Source: Trifolium pratense
Lineage: Eukaryota; Streptophyta; Magnoliopsida; Fabales; Fabaceae
Length of the DNA: 64,000 nt
Assembly: GCF_020283565.1 (NCBI RefSeq)
Contig: NC_060060.1
Location: forward strand, 49,898,015 to 49,962,014
Direction: 5' to 3'
Both the position numbers and the translations under genes were made by a program. This document shows positions 1 through 12,900 of this stretch, piece after piece. The notes beneath the pieces are model-generated. The model was not told where the DNA came from. It saw only the letters and a program-made list of their open reading frames with translations, and did not search any database. Numbering within the stretch: the first letter of the stretch is position 1; each line of letters starts with the position of its first letter.

Positions 1-494
1 TTTGTACAATGACAATCTAATGGATTTGGTAGATTGATTGTGGAGTTGGCTTCCTTTTAGAGCAACTCGATTGATTGAAAGCAGGAAAAGAAGACAACGT
101 CCTAAAGTCATACTCGATACTTAGTGGTAAGACTCATCAGTTACATGAAAATCTACGATTGCACACCGTAGGGCAAAGCCAAAACGAGAGTGAGATGAAT
201 TCACACATAGAATAGATCATAATGCAAATAGAATAAAGCATCAATAAACATCGTCGTTCGAACGATCAAACATATTACAAGTAATAGCAAATAATTCATC
301 GAAAACACAACAAGACTCAACATTTAAAATCATAATTTCTCAACGTAATTAAAATGTTATCTCGACATAATTTTCAACATAATTTCTTCAATGTAATTTC
401 CTCAACGTAATGACAGAATTATGAGACATTTAAACCAAATACAATAATAGTAATTCCATTAAGCTTAAATTATACTAGCACTTTAGACACTCTA
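1..494. other. AT-rich left edge, no gene seen
   Basis: No coding region can be supported. Around 330-420 there are short imperfect repeats of the type TCAACGTAATT and TCAACATAATTT. The segment probably belongs to the same unidentified repeat as the tandem block that follows, but no end or target duplication is visible. Confidence 0.4.
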
Positions 495-1406
495 GAATCA
501 TTACACCTGTTGTTTTTTATTTTAAAAATAAATTGTTTTTCGAAAAAAGCTACTACTGGAAAAATATATCGGCTGAGTCGTGGGTGAATACGTTCTCTTT
601 AAGACGTTTCATGGTACTACCCAAAATTGTACAGAGTAGACTATCAACCGTGAAGTCTCCAGGATAAAACAGCCTTCACAATTTAAATACTGAATTGCTA
701 CTGCACTGTAGAATTCGGGCGGTGATACACCCTTCTCTATTGATTCGATGAATTAATTCTATAATTGACACAAGAGTATCAACTCATTATGGCTGCAAAG
801 CCACTCTATGAAACAACAAGGAAAGGAAAAAAAATCGGTGAAGAAAGCAAGCAGAGAGAAGGAAAAACTTAATATTCAGAATATTTGATGAACTGATGAA
901 TGAATAAAAAGAACCGCTATTTAACGAGGAAATGGGGAACTGAATTTGAGGAATCATTACACCTGTTGTTTTTTATTTTAAAAATAAATTGTTTTTCGAA
1001 AAAAGCTACTACTGGAAAAATATATCGGCTGAGTCGTGGGTGAATACGTTCTCTTTAAGACGTTTCATGGTACTACCCAAAATTGTACAGAGTAGACTAT
1101 CAACCGTGAAGTCTCCAGGATAAAACAGCTTTCACAATTTAAATACTGAATTGCTACTGCACTGTAGAATTCGGGCGGTGATACACCCTTCTCTATTGAT
1201 TCGATGAATTAATTCTATAATTGACACAAGAGTATCAACTCATTATGGCTGCAAAGCCACTCTATGAAACAACAAGGAAAGGAAAAAAAATCGGTGAAGA
1301 AAGCAAGCAGAGAGAAGGAAAAACTTAATATTCAGAATATTTGATGAACTGATGAATGAATAAAAAGAACCGCTATTTAACGAGGAAATGGGGAACTGAA
1401 TTTGAG
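495..1406. repeat. 456-bp tandem duplication, nearly identical copies
   Basis: Copy 1 is 495-950 and copy 2 is 951-1406. By eye they differ at one base (GCCTTCAC against GCTTTCAC). Each copy begins with GAATCA and the same six bases recur just after copy 2 (1407-1412), so the junctions carry short microhomology. The unit resembles retroelement non-coding sequence; on the minus strand it has a TATA-like TTAAATA followed by a pyrimidine-rich stretch. The near identity points to a recent event, or to an assembly artefact. Confidence 0.9.
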
Positions 1407-1559
1407 GAATCAATGGAATTTCAAACTGACCTTATCAGCTGAATCAGATAAAACGTGGATCAGTAAAAACAGGCAACGCATAACTGATCGTATGACTTAG
1501 TCTCGTAAAGAAAAATAAATTTTTCTTTTTCTTAGCATTAAAAAATTAATATATCACCA

Positions 1560-1765
1560 AGGCTGACTGGACGGCAGCGGCGCGCGTGTGTGATATTCGA
1601 CAAGGAGTGTGTGGTCACCTGCTTACAAAACAAGGTACCCCTTGGGGCACACCCCAAGAGGACACTTTTCTATATATAAACACTTCTAAGAGTTGTGTTC
1701 CCTCCAATGTGGGACTTAAAATTGCTTTTTTCAATTCACGCTTCTCTTAGTTCATACTTGTGTTT
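1560..1765 (-). repeat. LTR-like repeat fragment
   Basis: On the minus strand this contains TCCCACATTGG followed by GGAACACAACTCTTAGAAG and a TATATATA box, a combination common in dispersed plant LTR or solo-LTR sequence. No partner LTR, target duplication or coding region is seen here, so the class is uncertain. Confidence 0.3.
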
Positions 1766-2844
1766 ATTTCTATACCAAGTTTCTTCCTTCATTTTCACAT
1801 CATGTTCCAACAACCTAATAAGAATTATATCCAGATCGATTAAATGTTGAGAAGATAGTCCTCTCATCGATAGAGCTTTAAAATCTATGTTTTCTAACAA
1901 AATTGGTCGTACTCTATTTGTGCACATAACATCTCAAAATGATGGAAATTTATAAAGTATTTTGTCCAAATTAAATTTAAGAAATTTCAAATAACATTAA
2001 AAAGTTATGAATTTGAAATTTCTTCCGCACATATATTTCAAAATTTTCAGATTGACCCCTATAATATTTTTTACAATTACAAATTGACCTTTAAAAATTG
2101 CAAATTTGTCCCAAAAATATTTGAAATTTTAAATTGGACGAAAAACTTCAAAACACACTCAAAGTTCCTATTACTCTATCCAAAAATATACATTTAAAAA
2201 TAAACGTAATACAAATACAATTATTTAAATTGATTAAAATTTCAAATTTGTTAAAATTTCTAATTACTTTATCGAAACACACTCTAAATAATCACTAATT
2301 TGAAACTCTAGTATGTCCCCAAGTAATGCTAAACTCTCTAAATGATCACTAAATGCTAACTCTCTTTCAGTTCATGTATGAGCCACATTATGCTATATAT
2401 TGTCAATAGCGCAACCAAACTTTTCAATTGAAGCTATATAAAGATTAGTTATATACAAACACCCTGTTTGTAAACCATATACACACTTGATGAAACTTTA
2501 ACCAAGTAACAATATTATTTTACAGTCACTTCAACATAAATCCAAGCTTTGTACAGTTTTTCCCTTCATCAACAGTCAACCCTGTGAAACTTATTTAACT
2601 AATATAGTAAGATTTAACTATACGGTTGAATCACCATAGTAACAAAGTTTTGAAGTAAATCGCTAGAGAAGAACTAATTACTTTCAACAAGTTTTTTATT
2701 TATTTATAATTATAAGCTTTACTTTCAACAAGTTGAAACCAAACTTTCAACATAATTGTTCATAGAAAACCAGCATATTTTTTTGTCAACTATAGATTTT
2801 AATGCTGTTCCATTTGTTGTATTCGGATTTAAAAAACCGTTTAA
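1766..2844. other. AT-rich intergenic stretch
   Basis: No gene, RNA or bounded element could be recognised. Short open frames here are AT-biased and have no protein-like composition. Confidence 0.5.
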
Positions 2845-3040
2845 AAATAATTTTTAGCCACCGAAGAGATTATTGGGTTGAGTCGCGGACTAGGTCGCTC
2901 TTTTTAAAACATTTCGTGGCACTACCCAAACTTGTGCAAGCAGACTATCAGTCACGTCATCCCTAGGATAAAACAGTCCAGTTACAACTGTATACTGATA
3001 TGCTACTGCACGGTAAAAATCGGTCAAAGAATACACCTTC
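2845..3040. repeat. Diverged relative of the 495-1406 repeat unit
   Basis: Shared order of motifs with the tandem block upstream: a GAGTCG(C/T)GG block, then a TTTCRTGG(C/T)ACTACCCAAA block, GACTATCA, AGGATAAAACAG, and TGCTACTGCAC. Same orientation, clearly older. It shows the unit at 495-1406 is a family member and not unique sequence. Confidence 0.6.
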
Positions 3041-3045
3041 TTGAA

Positions 3046-3228
3046 TGGTACTACAATACCACTCGAATTGATTCTACGACATCAATCTATGATTCATCGG
3101 TGATTCAGTGGTACTATAATACCACTCAAATTGATGCTACGACATCAATCTATGAATCATCGGTACTACGATAAAATATGTGGTCCTACGATACCACTCG
3201 TATTGATACTACAATATCAATCAATATA
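3046..3228. repeat. Three-copy tandem repeat of about 63-72 bp
   Basis: Copies begin at 3046, 3109 and about 3181 with TGGT(A/C)CTAC and continue through ACCACTC and GATRYTACRAYATCAATC. The first two are most alike. An 80-codon open frame over them is a repeat translation and is not taken as a gene. Confidence 0.7.
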
Positions 3229-3229
3229 A

Positions 3230-4200
3230 TGACACTGAGGTCATTTTAATATGGTACTAAGACTAATTTCAAATTAAAGAGATAATGGTGCAAAGAACAT
3301 TCTTATACCACTTTTAAAATAAATTAATACTAATATCTTTTATATTATAAGCTTGTATACACAAGCAAACTCTAAACCCTAATTTGTTTTCTCTGTTTTC
3401 CCTCCATTTTATCTTGCAATTTTTATTAAAAAATAATACAATTTTGTCTTGACTAGGATTCGAACCCGCAACCATTCAATGCAAGCCAATATTTCCAACC
3501 ATTATGGCAAGTATACCAATTGTGATTAAAATTATGTGCAATAATTGATAAGCACCATCAATTTTAAAAGTATATCATATCAAAATTATTGTTGACTATA
3601 TTATTCATCACGAAATATTTTTATGTCTTTCCTGATCAATGATTTTTTTTTACCGGATCATAAATTTAGAGAATAATTATCATGTGAGATTTGGAAAGTT
3701 ATTATCACGTGTAATTTGGAAAGTTATTATCAAACTCAATTCTACTAAATCAATTTTTTTTGCAATACAACTAAACACAACCATAGTCATGTCACTAATC
3801 ACATTCATTATTTTGTTTTTAATATTGCTGATTTAATATTAACCGATGATCAATTGATATAATATGCACTAGCAGACCAATTGTGATTTAAATTATGTCC
3901 ACAAAGTGTTAAGCTCCATCAACTTTCATAGGAAAGATTTCATACGACAATTAAGCACCATCAATTTTCATTGCACAATTTAAACAATTAAAAACCGATA
4001 ATCTCTTATATTATAAGCTTGCTAACATAAGCTAGCCCTAAACCAAATTTTTTTCCCCTCATTTTCTCTTTCTTTTTATTGCATCTTTATATTAAAAATA
4101 TACAGATTTGTCAACGAACCTGCATCTCTTACTTACAATAAAACCTTTCAACCGCTAAAACATGTGCTTCAATTATGAAACAATTTAGGAATCCTAATAT
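3230..4200. repeat. Two diverged copies of one AT-rich repeat
   Basis: The segment near 3340-3460 (TATTATAAGCTTG, then CTCTAAACC and CCTCCATTTT) recurs in diverged form near 4005-4120 (TATTATAAGCTTGC, CCCTAAACC, CCCTCATTTTC). Phrases such as GCACCATCAATTTT also recur. No coding potential is seen. The left copy contains the tRNA-like piece listed at 3448-3522. Confidence 0.45.
3448..3522 (-). repeat. tRNA-derived SINE-like fragment
   Basis: On the minus strand the segment has a perfect RNA polymerase III B box, GGTTCGAATCC, preceded by TTGCCATAATGGTTGG in A-box position. It lacks the base-paired stems of a functional tRNA, so it is called a SINE or tRNA-like relic, not a tRNA gene. Confidence 0.45.
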
Positions 4201-4879
4201 GTTAACCCTGTTTTTCAATAAATTTGAACGGCGGAATTAATCACAATTTTTATTTATTTATGGATGTCTACTTAAGTTTATGTTCTTGATTACGTCTTTA
4301 TTTTTTTTTTTTAACCTTTAATTATCATCAATTTTTTAACCTTTAGTTATCAGCAATTTTTTTTAATAAGTAAACAAAACGATGGGGTTCAAAAATTATT
4401 TAAAAAATATATAAAATATAAAATAAGCACACAAACAAATATAGAATAATTAGTCCATGAAATTCCCTATACTACTCTTATTGAAAATGCTCTTAGAATT
4501 TTTGTATTTTATTTTTTATTGTTACATATTACACCTAATTAGACACATGCACCGCATGGGTCAAAGTTCTAGTTACTATTAGTATCCTTAAGGCACTTAT
4601 GCTGATATAAATCAACAAACGCCGCAGATTTTACATACTCACTAGTGAGAAGCTACTGCGCATTCACTCTTGAGAGCAGTGCAACCGTTATATTGCAAGA
4701 TTTGATTACCAAAGACCATAGCTTTGGTTAGGCAATGAAGTGCACTGAAGGAAAGAAGAATTGCCAGCCGTCTTCAACTAGGTTTTTTATATTTGTTTGT
4801 GAGCTGCCACTCTTAATTTTTGTGTTATTGTAAAAACAGTTTTTTTCTTCCATAAAATTAAAAGTTACAACTGCGGCCT
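4201..4879. other. AT-rich intergenic stretch
   Basis: Nothing recognisable. It leads directly into the LINE relic at 4880. Confidence 0.45.
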
Positions 4880-5625
4880 ATGCACGCTACATCTGCGGTT
4901 CTTCATCTTTTCCATTCCATTTGGTTGGCAAGAAATGACATTCGTTTCAGCAATGCAAAGATAACTATGCACGCCGCACAATCGAAAATTTTAATGGCAA
5001 GCAAACTTAGCGCGACGTTGGCTCCCGGGCTGTCAAACCCAACAGACTTTGCAATTTTGTAGAAGTTCCATCTTGCGCCTAGACCAGCAACTGCATCATC
5101 GAATAAATTGGTGCTTTGGCGGTCTCTAATCTTCGGATGGATGAAGGCAAATACAGATGGATTCATAACGAATGTCTCGGCTGCTTGTGGCTGACTGTTT
5201 CGCGGCCACACGACAAGGTTTAGGGACTGTTTTGCACAAAAATTAAGTGAAAACGATGGCCTCCCTGTCATTCACACAGAGCTCATTGCATTTACCATTG
5301 CTATAAAAATTGCACACAACAAGAATTGGAACTTTCTCTGGCTCGAAAGTGATCCCAAAGTTGCACTCGTTGCCTTTAGTAATATAGATATTGTGCCATG
5401 GGACTTGCATAATCGATGGTTAAATTGTTTAGCATGTGGAGTTACTTTGCAATGGTCACACATTTATCGTGAGGGTAATTCGTGCACCGATAGAATTGCC
5501 AATTCGGGGAATGCTTATAACAACTTGTAATGGTGGGAGTCATTACCATCTTTGCTACGTGATGACTTCTTGCGGGATATGCTTGAAATCCCCCAATATT
5601 GTACTATTTAATTTCCTTTTCATTT
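4880..5625 (+). pseudogene. LINE (non-LTR retrotransposon) RNase H relic
   Basis: Translated plus-strand segments read like the C-terminal RNase H (RVT_3-type) domain of plant LINE polyproteins: WLARNDIRF, then MKANTDG (first catalytic Asp), ACG, TELIAFTIAI (Glu), LESDPKVAL (Asp), and HIYREGNSCTDRIAN near the end. The frame is broken by at least three stops (for example after FAIL at about 5060 and after ACG). Only this 3' part of the element is present, as expected for a 5'-truncated LINE copy. It is not functional. Confidence 0.75.
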
Positions 5626-5651
5626 TGCTCCGGGGTAAGGCCTAGCCCCTA

Positions 5652-5740
<89 letters not shown>
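5652..5740. repeat. (TG)n(TA)n microsatellite
   Basis: A short run of TG dinucleotides passes directly into about 37 TA dinucleotides. It lies just after the LINE relic and could be its tail expansion. The length is likely to vary between individuals and assemblies. Confidence 0.95.
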
Positions 5741-5742
<2 letters not shown>

Positions 5743-5879
5743 TATTTCTATTAATACATATGAGCTAATAGATAGAGGAGGGGGATAGGTGGGGGGTGCC
5801 AACATAGTTGTGATGTCCACTTATAATTTCATATCTAGAGGCTCTTAATTTATAAAAAAAAAAAACGCTATTTCTGTTT

Positions 5880-7740
5880 GGATATGTAAACTTAAAAATA
5901 TGTGTCATCATTACATAAACAATTATAAATTTAAGATTAAGTGGGATACCAAGTTTTCAAAAAAAAAAATTAAGATTAAGTCAAAAAGACAATTGGAATA
6001 CTTTTAACAAGATACATGAAGAAGAAAAAGATAATCGTTTGATGAGAGAAGATTCCCTCCCGTGACATGAGAGGATAGTAGAATCCTGTCCATAGATTAA
6101 AAAGTTGAAAATTAAAAAATAAAAAGTAAAAATTGAAATTTGAATGGTGGGATGCTTAACTGCTCCCCCTGCGGTGGAAAAACAAATTTAGAGGATCTAC
6201 TCTCTCGTTTGATGTGTCATTATACAAACAATTATAAATTTAAGATTGAGTCAAAAATAAATAAATTTTAAAAAGACAATTGGAATACTTTGGACTTGGA
6301 TCCTCTCAATCAGTTTTTCCCTCAATTTCTCTCAACCATAAATATTGACTCTTTGATTAATCCAATGGCAAGATTATAAAAGAGGATCGATTAAATTAAC
6401 CACACTTTAACAAAATAGTTCGGAAGATAACAACAACAAAAATTTAAAAATGCAGCGGCGAAGCAATTAGGAATTGTGATTGTTGCATCTAAATCAAATT
6501 GAAGCTAAAATGACATAATAATATAGAAGATTTGTTTTACTTGACGAGATGATTTTATATGCTAAAATCACAATAATATTTTGACTATATTTCTCATTTG
6601 AATCAAAATATTTTACACTTGTGTGTGTGCGTATGATCATTTCGTTCTGATGCAAGTTTTGCAAAATAAAAAAAAAAAAGCAAAATAAAGAGAATACTGG
6701 ATGAAGAAGACACACAGTCAGTGGAGAAACAAGAAATGACAAATATGTGTGCTTTAGTTGCAAATTTTTGTTTTTTGTTTTTTTTTGTGATTTTTCGTTT
6801 CAGAGAAAAAACACAATTTTTGGATTTTTTTTCCTACTAATTGCTTCAACGCTGCATTTTTTTCATTTTGTCGTCCGAACTATTTTGTTAACGTGTGGTT
6901 AATTTAATCAATCCTCTTTAATAATCTTGCCATTATATTAACCAAAGAGTCAATATTTATGGTTGAGAGAGATTAAGAGGATCCAAATTAGAATACTTTT
7001 AACAAGATACATGAAGAAGAAAAAAATAATCATATAAAAATAAGAAGATAAGTTTAAAATTGACTAAATTTTTTTTAAAAAAATACTCTAATATTGTGTA
7101 CAATGAAACAAACAAGTTTCCAAGTATAATACTTTTTCATAAACTCTTTGTTTTTTTTGACACATGATAAACTCATTGTTAATTATTAAGTCTAATAATA
7201 AACATATTATAGGGTCCATAAGTCCTCACTCAAAAACCCTAATTTATCATATATTGTCCTGGTGACGGGGTTCCAAAAACGGAACCATGTTTGGTGTTCA
7301 AATGAACCGAGCAAGCAGACTAATCTAGTGCAATAACCAAAAACTATACAACAACCCTTGTCAATCAAACAATAGTAAGGATTAAGTAAGCTAGTGCGTT
7401 TCGAGGGGACGTTATCCTGTAAACTTAAAAATACTTACATAAATTGAAGTGTTTGGATGTGTCATTACATAAACAATTATAAATTTAAGATTAAGTCTAA
7501 AAGATAAATTTTAAAATGACAATTGGAATACTTTTAAATAGATAAGTATGAAGAAGAAAAAAATAATCGAATAAAAATAAGAAGATAAATTTAAAATTGA
7601 CTAAAAAAAATTTAAAAATACTCTAATATTGCGTACAATGAAGCAAACAAATTTCGAAGTAACAATCCTTCAACAAAAAAAAAAAAACAATTTCGAAGTT
7701 ACAATACTTTTTCATAAACTTTTTTTTTTATGCAATCATA
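5880..7740. repeat. Locally multiplied AT-rich repeat, three partial copies
   Basis: The order TGTGTCAT, ACAATTATAAATTTAAGATT, GACAATTGGAATACTTT and AAGAAGAAAAA occurs at 5890-6030, at 6208-6290 (resuming 6991-7140 after the MULE-like insertion) and at 7455-7680. The last two copies extend to ACTCTAATATTG(T/C)GTACAATGAA. These copies provide the uninterrupted target sequence used to define the element at 6292-6990. Confidence 0.7.
6292..6990. mobile_element. MULE-like non-autonomous fold-back element
   Basis: About 170 bp at the left end is repeated, inverted, at the right end: GGATCCTCT, CAACCATAAATATTGACTC, ATGGCAAGATTAT, AACAAAATAGTTCGGA and GCAGCG appear on both arms in mirror order. The element is bracketed by GAATACTTT (6283-6291 and 6991-6999), a 9-bp target duplication. 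Long inverted repeats with a 9-bp duplication fit Mutator-like elements. No transposase is present; the centre has only AT-rich sequence. Confidence 0.7.
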
Positions 7741-7760
7741 AACTCATTATTAATTACTAA

Positions 7761-7970
7761 GGTCATATTTAGATTAGCTTATTTTTGAGCTTATGCAAAC
7801 AACTTATACAATATAAATTAGGTTTTATGCTATTTCATAAGTTCACACTAATGAAAATTGTATTTTTATAAGCTATTTTATCATAAATTACCATGACAAA
7901 CTTATAATAATACATAAAAATTGTATAAGCTATTTGCATAAGCCCAAAAATAAGTTAATTCGAATGGGCC
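7761..7970. mobile_element. Tourist-like MITE
   Basis: A 210-bp fold-back: the left end GG(T)C..TTAGCTTATTTTTGAGCTTATGCAAA is mirrored at the right end by TTTGCATAAGCCCAAAAATAAG and GGGCC. Flanks are TAA and TTA, close to the 3-bp duplication of PIF/Harbinger MITEs but not identical, so the superfamily is tentative. Confidence 0.55.
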
Positions 7971-8376
7971 TTAAGTCTAATAATAATAAACATATTAAGA
8001 AAGCTTATTTAAATACAATATGACATAAGAAATTGTGATAAATTCATTTTCTTAATTTATCCAAATATTAATATAATCAATAAATAGTAAGTCTCTCTTT
8101 CGTCTCTATCTCTCTTAATTTCAATCTCTTTTTTCATAAAAAATTTTAAAATAATAAAGAGAGAATAGAGAGGATCCAAATCACAATATTCAAATCCAAA
8201 CACAAACACAAAAAAAGCCAACTCTTTCTCTACCATCATTCTAGTCATCGCTCCTCAATTCTCAACCGTTCGATCCCAACCTCCAACATTGATTCTAGAA
8301 CCTTCCATTAATTCCCCACTCTATTTCACTTCACGCACCATTCTAACTTCACCACGCGCTCATTTTCTCCTCCATC
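7971..8376 (+). promoter_or_regulatory. Upstream region and 5' UTR of the PHD-finger gene
   Basis: The 406 bases between the MITE and the start codon hold no other gene. From about 8225 the base composition becomes C-rich and TCTCC-rich, as expected of a plant 5' UTR. No unambiguous TATA box could be chosen. The MITE ends about 400 bp from the start codon and may lie within the promoter. Confidence 0.4.
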
Positions 8377-9960
8377 ATGATCGTAACCGGAGAGAAGCCA
8401 CTAAAGCGTTTGAAGAGAAAAGCAACCGCCGATTTCCACAACTTTCCACCGTCAGAAGATAACTTCTCCGGCGAACCATTCCGAACGAATGTACGTTCGT
8501 TTCTGACGAAACACGCGCTACTTCCTCCTCCATCGGCACTTTTCCCTCACTTGCTGACGTGGCAGATCATGTTCCGAGTCGGTGGTGGTTTGAATGAGAC
8601 GGAGGATGGATCGGAACCGGTGGTTTGTCTCGATGTTGTTGAAGAGGATGTGGCTAGATCTAGATCCGTGTACTGCGATCAGTGCCGAGTTGTTGGTGAG
8701 TTGACTCGTTTGTTGTTTGCCGATTCTCATTCTGTTTCCAGTTATTATGCATTGGTTTTATGATCGCTTTCTTCCGATCACTTTTTTTTTGTTACATTTT
8801 TATTTATACGATCACATTTTTATTTATACGAGCTTAGGAGTTAGAATCATGTCGTAATTTATTTATACTTTTTTTTGGTAATTAATGTATTAATTTTTAA
8901 TAGAAGGATCATGTTTTAATTTTTTATAGAAGGATCATGTCCTAAATATCTCTTGCTTCAAAAAACCAGAAGGAAAGTTATAAAATAATTAATTTTGTCA
9001 AACAATGATTAATGCAGAATTTATACTATTAATTAATTAATTAGTAGTAATAAATTAAGTTATATCTAAGACTCAAATAAAAAAATCAATCAAAATAATT
9101 AATAATTACAACTTAAACTAAATCAAAATAATTAAGTTATAGAAGCATCATTTCTTTTAGTCATGTGAACTTAGCTCAATTGGATTGTATATGCGGGGGC
9201 CGGGGTTGTAACCCCGGTCATCCCATTCATCCACTTTAAGGGTGGAATTTCTAGTCGGTATGTTACTTGACAAACCAAAAAAAAAACTAATTTCTTTTTG
9301 TTGTTACAACATGATTTCTCAAAAAATTCTATAATTTTTTTTTATTCCCTAGTAATTTTAAGATTGTTTTTTTTGTCAGTGTAATTTTTAGTCAGTATGC
9401 TACTTGACAAAAAAAAAAAAAAAAACTAATTTCTTTTTGTTGTTACAACATGATTTCTCAAAAATTTCTATAATTTTTTTTTATTCCCTAGTAATTTTAA
9501 GATTCTTTTTTTGTCAAGTAGCTGTAGCTTGATCACCAGAGTTTCACATTATGAAGTTGTGATGAATAAGTGGAGAATCTCAGGATTAGACTCTTTACCT
9601 CTGCATATTACAATGTCCCTTCCTAACTATGCTCATGGATATATTAAGATTTTATTTATTTAAAATCATCAAATGAACAGTTTAGAATAAATTATTTGTG
9701 ATTGACTTTATTATGATTATATTTAAGAGTTTAATTTTGATAAGAGATAATGAATGTGACCTATTTTTTGCTTAAGGTGCACATGTGATTCTTAATGTGA
9801 CTCTATATAAGCTACTAGTATAAGTTAAATGAGCCCCACTTAAGGGGCTGTAATGTGACATCTATTATTTGTGGTCCAACTTTTTTTTTTTTTTGCCATT
9901 TGTTTAGAATTTCGCCATTTAACATCTTAGTTTTTAGTCAAGAAAATGACACTTTTTTGC

Positions 9961-9997
<37 letters not shown>

Positions 9998-12900
9998 GTT
10001 TCTATTTGATTGTTGATTAGTTTTTAAGTTTCAATTATGTTCTTTAGTGAAGTAAAAATTTGAAATATATGGTGATGGAATTAGGTTGGAGTGGGCACCC
10101 GGTCTGCGGGAAACGTTACCATTTTATCATAAAGGCTGATGGGAGCTCTATTGGTGGGTATCACAAGCCATGCATGTGCTGTGGAGATATCTTGCATTTG
10201 TCAGAATCCAAGTTAGTACTATCCCACGCACCCACCAATAAAGCTTATTCTTTGTTTCATGGAAACCCACTTTGTTGTTTGTATCTTTTAATGGTGACTT
10301 GGAAATCTTAATGACTGCTATGTGGTACTTCTACTATCTTCTAAATGGGATTTGGATTCCAAGCATTAAATGTGTGACACATTAATTCATCTTAACCGTT
10401 TGATTTGAGATCTCAAATCTAACGTGTAGATTATTTAAAGATGATTGTGTGAAGATGTATTGTGAGCTTACTGATCCAATTCAATGTCTGAGATCAATTA
10501 ACCTGTGTAAATGAGTGAATTCATAAAATGTAGGGATTCTGGAATCTGGATCCCTTAGATATTTTCAAAGATGTTGAAATGAGGTTAATTGTTGAAATGT
10601 AAGGTTTATATGTACCAAAGTTGAGAGCACTTTGCTTTTTCATGTTTCAGTTTCGGTTGACTGCATATGATTAGCTCTGTTAATATGAAACTAGGATTAA
10701 TGACCAAGGTAAAGGCCTGTTACCTTTTTTAGTTGACTCTTTGATTATCGGTAGAAATATTATTTATTTTTTAAGTTAACCCTAATATTATTTATGTTAG
10801 GACCCCAAATGAAACTCTAGCTCTATCAGTTTATGATGTGAACGGTAGTAGTATGGAAATTATTAGTGATTGTTTGAAAATTTAACTCATTACGTGAGCA
10901 ATCATTATTGGAATAGTTGGAAAATATAGTTTGATAACGGGATCATGTAATTGGAGGCATTTTGTTCATCCTATTTAACCTTGTTGGGAAGGTGCTAATG
11001 ACTACTCTATGATGACCATGAATTTGATATTGTGGATGTTTGGTAGTGATGGATAACAGTGGTCATGACTGACAAGAATGCAATAAAGATGATTTATTTT
11101 AAGAAATTATAATTTTGCAGTTATACTTTGAAATTATAGCATTCTTATGGTTTGCATAATGCTCCAATCTTCAGGTGCAAGTCTTGCAACCATGTGACAA
11201 GTACAGATGTTGTTGAAGATTGGGTGTACCAGCAATTGGAGAGCACTACTCATCTTTTACATGGTGTGGTTCATACCAATGGTTATGGGCACCTTCTTCG
11301 TGTTAATGGCAGAGAGGGAGGCTCAAGATTTCTCTCTGGCTGCCACATCATGGACTTCTGGGATCGGCTCTGCAAGACACTTGGAGTCAGGTTAGGATTC
11401 TTTTGATTCTAATTACTGCTTTCAGATTGTTTATGGGTAAGTTGTTGGTCTTGGGTTGGTATATTTGTAAATGTACTTTTTTAATATGATGTAGCTTTGA
11501 GTTAAACTCTGATGTGTGTTTACTGGGTCTTTCTGGGCAGAAATGTTAGTGTGATGGATGTTTCAAAGAAATATGGGCTGGAGTACCGTCTGATCCATGC
11601 CATCATGAGGGGGCATTCCTGGTATGGTGAATGGGGTTATCAATTTGGCTCTGGTAGCTATGGTCTCACACAGGAAGCATATAAGATTGCTGTTGAAAGC
11701 CTGTCTAACTTACCCTTATCCATCTTCCTCTCCCATGACCAGAAGCCCCACTCTCGTGTGCAGGGCATCATTTCACATTACCAGTCTTTGTCAGAACATC
11801 AGCTTGTAAATATAAGAGACCTCTTCTGTCTTCTGATGAGTTTGATTCACGATGTTGCCAAGACTTCATCAAAGGTTGGTGGCATTACCGGCAAGAAGCG
11901 CAGCTTTGATGCCACCGGAGCGTCATGTTCTTGGGAGGAGAGTGATGTGGTACGTGTTGAGGAAGCCATTCTCAAAGTGCTGCGTGCTGTGTCTCGGTCC
12001 AATTGGGTGAGCTGGCGTGCTCTTAGGGGTTCTGTCTACAAGGTTGCCTCTGCAGAGCTGCTTGATTACTGCCTTGGAGAACTGGGAGGAAAAGTGGTAT
12101 TGGGTTCAATGATTGTTAATACCCGATCCAATCCTGAGACCGGAATTTTTGAGTTCAGGTTAGACTTTATTTTCTTATCGGTTTTTTATCCTTCTGCATC
12201 TTCCATTTCTGTAACTTAAAATGATGTCATACACTCAGGTACCAGAAGATGTCAAGATTCATTAAATAAGTATATGAATGCATCAGTTTTATGAAACAAC
12301 TATTACAGTGCTGTCTATTTTACTTTAATAGAGTCATGGCGTAAGTTAATCTGATGCCTTTTATTTGGTTTTTCATGCATAGATTGAACATTTAACAATT
12401 TAAATACATTTGATCTATTGTTTTCTTAATTTGTGTCTGTAGCGAGTTATATGGTCATACCCTTTCCTATTCTGGATTATTATAAAACACTAAATGATTA
12501 GTTGCCTAATATCGTTTTCTTAATATTGAGTCCGTGTCTTGAAATATTGATGTTTTTCTTAAAAGCATTTTTTATGCAATTGAGTAGTACTTTCTGGAAG
12601 ATTATCGTAAACAACTGAGCAGTACTATTTGGAAGATTATTGTATGTTGACAAATGCAATTGAGTAGTACTATCTGGAAGATTATGGTATACAACTGAGC
12701 AGTACTATTTGGAAGATTATTTTATTTTTTATTTTTATTCTTCCAGATGTAGGTTTTTATCTTTGAATTGGTTCTTCTGTGACATATCATTGTGCTTCTA
12801 TTTTTCTGCAGACTCGAGGGTGCAAACAGTTCTTGCGACGGAAAAACATCAAACAATTATTCTTCAAGCTCAAAGAGTCTATCTAAAGAGAACCTCCTAT

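Noticed and set aside
2932..3174. 80-codon frame with WYYNTT repeats
   Set aside because: It is a translation of a short tandem repeat, with no start context or homologue recognised.
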